From: CAIOZW01 sp049317725
GTDB lineage: Bacteria > Acidobacteriota > Blastocatellia > RBC074
Length of the DNA: 41,465 nt
Direction of reading: 5' to 3'
Assembly: GCA_049317725.1 (NCBI GenBank)
Contig: JBMOHS010000009.1
Span: forward strand, 1-41,465
In this document: positions 35,833 to 41,465 of the stretch, piece after piece
Position numbering within the stretch: position 1 is the first letter of the stretch
Layout of the letters: each line of letters starts with the position of its first letter
The notes under the pieces: model-generated
The model's database searches: none
Seen by the model: the letters and a program-made list of their open reading frames with translations, nothing else
What the model was told of the DNA's origin: nothing
Position numbers and translations under genes: made by a program

Positions 35833-36206
35833 AACCTTGCCACTCCTTTATTTGACTCTATTCGCTGCGTCACTCGGGTTCGAGCGATCCCGGTCGACTC
35901 TCTGTTCACCAACCCAGGCAAGAACGACATCATCCCGGCCGGGCTACTTGGCCATTTCTGCTCGCCCGGCCTGACCTGTAACGTGTCTTCTCACCTTTCT
36001 TGTCCATTTCGCGGTTCGTCTTCGTGCACGGGAGCTGTGCGGGTTGGGAGCGCAAGATCGACTTGGCCAACCGTGGCAGGCTTCCCGCCTGGAAAGGTGC
36101 CCCAACTCGATCGAGTCTACAATTGCCCCCCAGGGAAGACAAGAGGGGATTCTTGCCTCCCCGACCTTGTCGTGAAGACGCACGAGAGGTCCCGCCACTC
36201 CTTGTG
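35833..36206. other. Intergenic gap with a perfect 12-bp palindrome
   Basis: This 374-bp gap follows the pyrophosphatase stop and precedes the secreted two-domain gene. It holds the palindrome ACTCGATCGAGT (36105-36116) and a CCCGGCCGGG palindrome near 35934-35943. A weak GGGGA/TCCCC hairpin lies near 36143-36160 in the pyrophosphatase direction; it has no T-tract, so I do not call a terminator. No convincing promoter or gene was seen. Confidence 0.5.
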
Positions 36207-38747
36207 TTACTTCTTCTCCGTGATCCGCATTCCATAGAAGGAACGATAGACGAAGAAGAGGGAGAGCAGGAAGAAAGTCCCGGCCAAGAGGTGGCTGATA
36301 GTGGTTCCGTTCTCACTGGTATTGCGCAGCAGTACCGCCAACTCGACCGCGAGCAGTCCGAAGAGCGTCGTAAACTTGATGACCGGGTTGAGCGCCACTG
36401 ACGAGGTGTCCTTGAAAGGATCCCCGACCGTGTCCCCCACGACGCACGCCTCGTGGAGCGGCGTCCCCTTCTGTTTCAGTTCGACTTCGACCACCTTCTT
36501 GGCGTTGTCCCACGCTCCCCCGGCGTTGGCCATGAAGATGGCCTGGTAGAGACCGAAGACTGCGATCGAGACCAGATACCCAATGAAGAAGTACTCCTCG
36601 ACGAAGGCGAAGGCCAGCGATGAGAAGAAGACCGTCAAGAAGATGTTGAACATCCCTTTCTGGGCATACTGGGTACAGATCTCGACGACCCGCTTGCTGT
36701 CGGTGACCGAGGCCTTTTCGGCGCCGTCCAAACGGATATGGTCACGGATGTATTCGACGGCCCGGTAGGCTCCCGTGACGACCGCTTGAATCGAAGCGCC
36801 GGTGAACCAGTAGATGACGGCCCCACCGACGATCAGTCCAAGCACGAAGGGAGCGTGCAGGAGAGAGAGCTTGTCGACATTCGACTGCAGCCCATCCGTG
36901 AGGGCCATGATGATCGAGAAGATCATGGTGGTGGCCCCGACCACTGCCGTTCCGATCAGCACCGGCTTGGCCGTCGCCTTGAAGGTGTTCCCGGCGCCAT
37001 CGTTCTCTTCCAAGAGGTGCTTGGCGCGATCAAACTGTACGTCGATCTGGAAGTCCTTCTTGACCTCGCCTTCGATGCCGGGAATCTGCTCGATCAGCGA
37101 GAGTTCGTAGACTGACTGGGCATTGTCGGTGACGGGACCATAGGAATCGACAGCGATGGTTACCGGGCCCATTCCGAGGAACCCAAACGCGACGAGTCCG
37201 AAAGCGAAGACGGCTGGCGCGACCATCAACACTCCGAGCCCCTGCAGGCTGACGAAGTAGGCGATCGCCATCAGCACTGTAATGCCGATTCCCAGCCAGT
37301 AGGCAGAGAAGTTTCCGGCGACCAAACCCGACAGGATGTTGAGGGACGCCCCACCCTGCTTGGAGGCGGTGACCACCTCGCTGACGTGGCGCGAGTTGGT
37401 CGAAGTGAAGACCTTGACCAGCTCTGGAATGATCGCTCCCGCGGCTGTTCCGCACGAGATGATGATCGCCAACTGCCACCAGAGGCTGGTGTTTCCTCCG
37501 AGATCGGGGATGATCAGCCACGAAACGACAAAGGTCAGAATGACGGAAACGACCGACGTGAGGATGACGAGCGTCGTCAGGGGATGCTCGAAGTTCATGG
37601 AGCGGGCCTGCCCATACTTGGCACGCGTCATTACCTCATTGAGAAAGTAGGATCCGGCCGAGGCGAGGATCATGACGATGCGCATGACGAAGATCCAGAC
37701 GAGCAGCTGCACTTGAATCGTCGGATTGGAGACGGCCAGCAGAATGAAAGAGATGAGGGCCACGCCCGTCACCCCGTAGGTCTCGAACCCGTCGGCACTG
37801 GGGCCGACCGAATCCCCGGCGTTGTCTCCCGTGCAGTCGGCGATCACCCCCGGGTTTCGTGCGTCGTCCTCCTTGATTCCAAAGACGATCTTCATCAAGT
37901 CAGACCCGATGTCGGCGATCTTGGTGAAGATGCCACCAGCGATCCGCAGCGCGGCGGCCCCGAGGGACTCGCCAATCGCGAACCCGATGAAGCAGGGGCC
38001 GGCATACTCCCCAGGGACGAAGAGCAGAATGATCAGCATGATCAGCAGCTCGACGCTGATCAACAGCATCCCGATGCTCATCCCGGCCCGGAGGGGAATC
38101 GAGTAGAGGGGGTAGGGCCGCCCTTCCAGACTGGCAAAGGCGGTGCGGGAATTGGCGAAGGTGTTGACCCGAATTCCAAACCACGCCACCCCGTAACTGC
38201 CGAGGATTCCGACGACACTGAAGAAGAGGATGATCAGCACCCGCGAGATTTCGAAGTGGAGCAGGCCGCCGAAGTAGAGGGCGATGATGGCGGCGATGAA
38301 GACCCAGAGCACGAAGATGAACTTCCCCTGCGTGATGAGGTAGGTCTTGCAGGTCTCGTAGATCAGCTCGGAGATCTCGCGCATCGAACGATGGACCGGC
38401 AGCTTCTTGAGTTGTTGGTAGATCGTCAGCCCAAAGAGCAGCCCGAGGGCGCAGATGACGAGTCCCCCCAGGAGAAGGGCATGGCCATCGATGCCCCCGA
38501 TGAAGGTGACAGTCGACAGATCCGGCAACTGCAGGTTGGCCTCTCCTCCGGGGGTGTGGCCCGTCCCCTCAGCGGGCTGGGCAAAAGTCGCGAGGGGCGA
38601 CCCGACAAGTGACAGAAGGCTGACACTCCCCACGGTCAACAATCGTGCGATCCCATCCTTGACGTGTGGCAGGCGAGGACTGGGGAGAAAACGTCCAGGC
38701 AAGAGAATTGCCAGAAATCTCAAACTCGTTGTGAGTAGTTGCTGCAT
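36207..38747 (-). CDS. hppA: Membrane-bound proton-translocating pyrophosphatase, divergent type
   Basis: This enzyme couples pyrophosphate hydrolysis to ion pumping. At 846 residues it is long. It has a cleavable-looking leader (to about ATFA, 50-55), an extra N-terminal segment and some 16 hydrophobic helices. The substrate-binding loop reads EDDARNPGVIADCTGDNAGD (about 293-312), then SADGFETYGVTG, a variant of the usual GDNVGDCAG. The ion-dependence segment reads GNTFKATAKP (about 590), with Lys where potassium-dependent enzymes have Ala, so it is probably K+-independent. The second metal loop VVGDTVGDPFKDTSS is near the C-terminus. The divergent loop suggests the reported Na+-regulated H+-pumping clade, from memory. 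AAAGGA precedes the ATG. Confidence 0.93.
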   Translation of the reverse strand: MQQLLTTSLRFLAILLPGRFLPSPRLPHVKDGIARLLTVGSVSLLSLVGSPLATFAQPAEGTGHTPGGEANLQLPDLSTVTFIGGIDGHALLLGGLVICALGLLFGLTIYQQLKKLPVHRSMREISELIYETCKTYLITQGKFIFVLWVFIAAIIALYFGGLLHFEISRVLIILFFSVVGILGSYGVAWFGIRVNTFANSRTAFASLEGRPYPLYSIPLRAGMSIGMLLISVELLIMLIILLFVPGEYAGPCFIGFAIGESLGAAALRIAGGIFTKIADIGSDLMKIVFGIKEDDARNPGVIADCTGDNAGDSVGPSADGFETYGVTGVALISFILLAVSNPTIQVQLLVWIFVMRIVMILASAGSYFLNEVMTRAKYGQARSMNFEHPLTTLVILTSVVSVILTFVVSWLIIPDLGGNTSLWWQLAIIISCGTAAGAIIPELVKVFTSTNSRHVSEVVTASKQGGASLNILSGLVAGNFSAYWLGIGITVLMAIAYFVSLQGLGVLMVAPAVFAFGLVAFGFLGMGPVTIAVDSYGPVTDNAQSVYELSLIEQIPGIEGEVKKDFQIDVQFDRAKHLLEENDGAGNTFKATAKPVLIGTAVVGATTMIFSIIMALTDGLQSNVDKLSLLHAPFVLGLIVGGAVIYWFTGASIQAVVTGAYRAVEYIRDHIRLDGAEKASVTDSKRVVEICTQYAQKGMFNIFLTVFFSSLAFAFVEEYFFIGYLVSIAVFGLYQAIFMANAGGAWDNAKKVVEVELKQKGTPLHEACVVGDTVGDPFKDTSSVALNPVIKFTTLFGLLAVELAVLLRNTSENGTTISHLLAGTFFLLSLFFVYRSFYGMRITEKK

Positions 38748-38964
38748 AGCCGGTCTTTCCTTTAGTTGATAGATTCGATCTGGTAGAGAATTCGGTTGCT
38801 GGGAGGTTGTTTTGAGGTTCTGATGTGCCCCTCTTTCGCCCTCTGCAGTTCAATCCTGTTTTTCCGTGCGTTTCTGGGGAGGCGTGTCCGTCATCAAGTC
38901 GTACCGTTGGCCAGGGATCAGGGCGTGATGCTGTTGGCTGCAGACCATTAGCAATGACGAAGCG
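38748..38964. other. Upstream region of the pyrophosphatase, no gene recognised
   Basis: This is A+T-richer than the surrounding genes and includes the pyrophosphatase leader. No promoter with good spacing was found, and no reading frame here resembles a protein family. It continues into the repeat-containing stretch up to 39256. Confidence 0.4.
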
Positions 38965-39001
38965 ATGATTGGTTACCCCAACTTCGAGGATTCGGCGAGG
39001 A

Positions 39002-39029
39002 ATCTTCGAACGATCTTCGAACGATCTTC
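39002..39029 (+). repeat. 11-bp tandem repeat ATCTTCGAACG, 2.5 copies
   Basis: Two exact copies of ATCTTCGAACG and a partial third (ATCTTC) lie head to tail. Each contains the palindrome TTCGAA. The run is followed within 20 bp by an A+T-rich patch with TATAAC and by a ribosome-binding-like AAGAGGG. A binding-site array is possible. Confidence 0.6.
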
Positions 39030-39066
39030 AATTACATTTCCTTATAACTTATTAAGAGGGAATTAT

Positions 39067-39189
39067 ATGCAACGAAGAGGAATTTGGAAAGTACTCAAAC
39101 GAGGAAAAATTGGTTCTCGACTGGTCCTCCGTCGGTTGGTGAAGCGGGCAGGAAGGGTGGCTGGAATTGAGGGGGCGTCGGGCATATGA
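39067..39189 (+). CDS. Possible 40-residue strongly cationic peptide
   Basis: The frame starts at ATG 39067 with AAGAGGG 7 bp upstream and an A+T-rich, promoter-like patch (TTATAA) before that. The product is 40 residues, starts MQRRGIWKVLKRGKIGSRLV and continues with LRRLVKRAGRVAG. About a third of the residues are Arg or Lys, alternating with Ile, Leu and Val. The pattern would give a cationic amphipathic helix. I recognise no family, and such Arg-rich frames arise by chance in G+C-rich DNA, so coding status is uncertain. It ends 67 bp before the M16 gene on the same strand. An alternative view is that the stretch is simply the 5' leader of that gene. Confidence 0.25.
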   Translation: MQRRGIWKVLKRGKIGSRLVLRRLVKRAGRVAGIEGASGI

Positions 39190-39256
39190 TGAGGATTTGG
39201 AGGAAGGCGAGTCGAAGCGTGGTGCCAATCAACGAATAAATGGGATGAGAGACGAA

Positions 39257-41465
39257 ATGGCAAGCAGGGAAGAACAGGGATTTGTGGCGGGAGAAGAGGG
39301 GAAGGGCGCGAGGGAGCGTCGTTATCGATCGCGGAGGTCGAGAGCCACCGCCATTCTATTCCTCGCGGCGATCTTGGGGGGAGCCGGAGGAGGAGTGACC
39401 TGGGGACAGAGCGGACGACCGCGTCCGCCGGCACCGACCGCTCCCCGGCCGCGGCCGGAACCGAACCAACCTGGGACCCGGGTACCTGGGCCAACCATCC
39501 TGGGAATTCCGGAGGGCGGCAAGTTGATGGGGCAGGAGGTCGCGAACGCCACCAGCCGGTATCGGCTCCGCAACGGTCTGACAGTGATCGTTCGGCAGCG
39601 CCACACTGCCCCATTGATTGCGATCCGGGTGGCGATCCGGGCAGGTTGGGCAGAGGAGCCGGACGAGCAAGCAGGGGTGGCAGGGGTGGCAGGGGTGGCG
39701 CGGGTCGCCCAGGAGGCGGTCTGGCAGCAGATGGCGCGCCGGAGCAAGGTTCCCGTCGAGCAGATGGTGGCGCGACTGGGTGGGCAGTGGCAGAGCGAGG
39801 TCCGTGCCTTTGCCGCGACGACGACCCTCATCGTTCCTGCGGAGAGTTATGCCCAATCCATCTCCTTTCTTGCCGAGAGCCTCCAACCACTGACGATCGA
39901 GCCAGAGGCGGTCACCGCCGCGCTGCGCCGGCTTGGCCTGCAAGACCTGGCCAGCCGCCACCAGCCCGATCCGCTCCGTATGGAGCGGTTTCTGTCGTTG
40001 GGATTGCCCGGGAGTGGGTGGGCGCGGGGAGGGCATCTGCGTGCGAGTTCCCCGGAGGCGATCACGCCAGAGAGGGTCGAGCGGTTCTTCCGTCAGTACT
40101 ACCACCCGGCGAGGACAGTGATCGTCGTGACGGGAGACACCTTCTCGCTCCCTGCCCTGGAACAGGTCCAATTGCGGTTCGGCTCGTTTGGCGGTCGAGT
40201 CGCTCCTCCCCCGACCTCCTCAATCCCTTCGACCGCGCTCGCCCCGGCCGCGAATGGGGGGAGTGCGTCGATGGGCGAGAAGAGCACGGAGCCGCCAGCC
40301 CTGCTACGCTATGGGAATGACCGGGCTCCGCTGCGCCAGACCCGGGTGACCATTGGCTACCGGCTTCCACTGTCGGAGCCCGCCCTCACCGTTGAGGCGA
40401 CCGAGAAAGAGGAGGCGATTCTGGAGATGCTGGCGGCCGTCCTCGGGCGAGGAAGGGCCTCGCGCCTCTGGCAAGGATTGCGGGAGGGCACCGCCTCGCG
40501 GGATCGACAAAGCGTCGCAAGCGAGGCCCGTTTCGACTATCTGCCCTCTCCGTTGGTCGCCAGAGCCAGCGGCGGTGCGAGGGAGGCAGAGACCGGATGG
40601 GGTCTCCTCCTCGCGCGGTTGACGGTCGACCCGGACCGGATCGATCGGGCGGAAGCGGAATATTTTCGCGAGATCGAGCGGTTTCGCCGTGAATTGATCA
40701 GCCCGGCCGAGCTGGAGCGGGCCCGAACGCTGCTGGAGAAGACCGATGAGGATGCCCTGGCGACCCTCGAAGCCGAGGCGGCAGTGTTGGCAGATGGCCA
40801 GCTGCTGGATGGTGATTATCGCCGCCGCGAGCGACGAATGGCCCTGCGTCGGACTGTCACTGCCCAGGAGATTCAGCAAGCGGCGGCAAAGTACCTCGTG
40901 CTCTCCCGGGCCATCGTTCACGAGCTTGAGCCCGTGGGCGCGGCTCCGCGCACCTTTACCGCCGAGCGGTACACCGACCTGGTGACGACGCTCGCGCCAG
41001 CGGCCGGGCGACCCATCCAACCCGAGGAGGTCAAGCCGGCAGTTGTTCTCAAGCAGTTTCCACAAGGGCCGGCGCGCGTGGTTGGCCCGGGGGGGCAGAA
41101 CGTGCTGGTTGCTCCGATCCCGCTCCCGATTCGCGACTTCTCTGTTCTGCGGGGCCCGCGTGCCTTTGTACGCGAGGACAAGTCACAGCCGAAGATCACC
41201 GCGGCGATTCTCTTTCAGGGAGGGCGGTTGCTGGAGACCCAGACCAGCAGCGGAATCACCGAGCTGATGCTCCGGACGATGCTCAAGAGCAGTGTGACGC
41301 GCAAGGCCGATCTGATCGCGCACGAGTTGGAGAGCTATGGTGCCGAGGTGGCGATCGTCAATGAACCGGACTTCTATGGGTACGTGATCGAGGTTCTCTC
41401 CCGCAACGCAGAGCCCGCGATCAAGCTCTTGATCGAGATTGTCGAGAAGCCGTTCTTCGATCGGG
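39257..41465 (+). CDS. Exported M16-family protein lacking the zinc motif (runs off window)
   Basis: About 736 residues are visible. An Arg-rich n-region and hydrophobic stretch (RATAILFLAAILGGAGGG) form a signal peptide, followed by a Pro/Arg-rich linker. An M16 N-domain begins YRLRNGLTVIVRQRHTAPLIAIRVAIRAGWAEEPDEQ. Where active members have HxxEH, this one reads GVAGVAGVARVAQEAVW, so His-x-x-Glu-His is R-V-A-Q-E and cannot bind zinc. The peptidase_M16_C domain follows (GYRLPLSEPA, LLEMLAAVLGRGRASRLWQGLREG), then a second N-domain-like unit (ITAAILFQGGRLLETQTSSGITELMLRTML), also without the motif. It is likely a non-catalytic partner of an active M16 peptidase. ATG 39257 is chosen (GAGAG upstream); an ATG at 39245 is in frame too. 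Confidence 0.8.
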   Translation, partial: MASREEQGFVAGEEGKGARERRYRSRRSRATAILFLAAILGGAGGGVTWGQSGRPRPPAPTAPRPRPEPNQPGTRVPGPTILGIPEGGKLMGQEVANATSRYRLRNGLTVIVRQRHTAPLIAIRVAIRAGWAEEPDEQAGVAGVAGVARVAQEAVWQQMARRSKVPVEQMVARLGGQWQSEVRAFAATTTLIVPAESYAQSISFLAESLQPLTIEPEAVTAALRRLGLQDLASRHQPDPLRMERFLSLGLPGSGWARGGHLRASSPEAITPERVERFFRQYYHPARTVIVVTGDTFSLPALEQVQLRFGSFGGRVAPPPTSSIPSTALAPAANGGSASMGEKSTEPPALLRYGNDRAPLRQTRVTIGYRLPLSEPALTVEATEKEEAILEMLAAVLGRGRASRLWQGLREGTASRDRQSVASEARFDYLPSPLVARASGGAREAETGWGLLLARLTVDPDRIDRAEAEYFREIERFRRELISPAELERARTLLEKTDEDALATLEAEAAVLADGQLLDGDYRRRERRMALRRTVTAQEIQQAAAKYLVLSRAIVHELEPVGAAPRTFTAERYTDLVTTLAPAAGRPIQPEEVKPAVVLKQFPQGPARVVGPGGQNVLVAPIPLPIRDFSVLRGPRAFVREDKSQPKITAAILFQGGRLLETQTSSGITELMLRTMLKSSVTRKADLIAHELESYGAEVAIVNEPDFYGYVIEVLSRNAEPAIKLLIEIVEKPFFDR

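Noticed and set aside
36143..36160. Rho-independent terminator after the pyrophosphatase gene
   Set aside because: The 5-bp stem has a long loop and no following T-tract.
37386..38612. Plus-strand open frame of 408 codons opposite the pyrophosphatase
   Set aside because: Asp/Glu/Arg/His-rich shadow typical of the reverse complement of membrane-helix codons.

Overview
The window reads as one chromosomal segment of a Gram-negative bacterium of moderately high G+C content. The gene set (trigger factor-ClpP-ClpX-Lon-EngB order, exported VCBS-repeat and GMC proteins, neutral-ceramidase-like and PIG-L hydrolases, a long membrane pyrophosphatase, an exported M16 protein) fits Acidobacteriota or a neighbouring group such as Planctomycetota. 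This placement is inference; nothing in the window is a decisive marker. Both ends cut a gene: rho on the left (C-terminus missing) and an M16-family protein on the right (C-terminus missing).

1-8800, minus strand, is a protein quality-control block. In transcription order it holds tRNA-Leu(UAG), tig, clpP, a small double zinc-finger protein resembling the ClpX N-domain, clpX (with a good sigma70-type promoter before it), lon, engB and rho. 8900-11270 holds GatB/YqeY, a tiny PLDc_N-like membrane protein and an M48 (Ste24-like) membrane protease.

11942-19657 is the most interesting part. Four plus-strand genes overlap by 1-4 bases: a UvrD-fold protein with a degraded Walker B box, an intact UvrD/PcrA-type helicase, a stand-alone RecB/AddB-type Fe-S nuclease, and a RecJ-shaped protein whose metal-binding motifs are mostly lost. 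This looks like a split AddAB/AdnAB-like end-processing machine with a pseudo-RecJ subunit. I recall similar helicase, helicase-like and nuclease proteins from cyanobacteria, but I recognise no named system with this composition.

19682-26796 is mixed housekeeping: dcd, HU, a MITE-like inverted-repeat element, an ATP-grasp-like protein, ruvX, mltG, queD, a small unknown protein, thiO and a Nudix hydrolase. 26992-28548 is a strikingly A+T-rich polytopic membrane gene resembling GT-C glycosyltransferases, probably acquired. 28908-34174 is a run of exported or redox catabolic proteins (VCBS repeat, GMC oxidoreductase, ceramidase-like, PIG-L-like), followed on the minus strand by a KduD-like dehydrogenase, a two-domain secreted protein and a divergent H+-pyrophosphatase. 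38748-39256 is a gene-poor stretch with an 11-bp tandem repeat and a possible cationic micropeptide. The last gene is an exported M16 protein whose zinc motif is missing.
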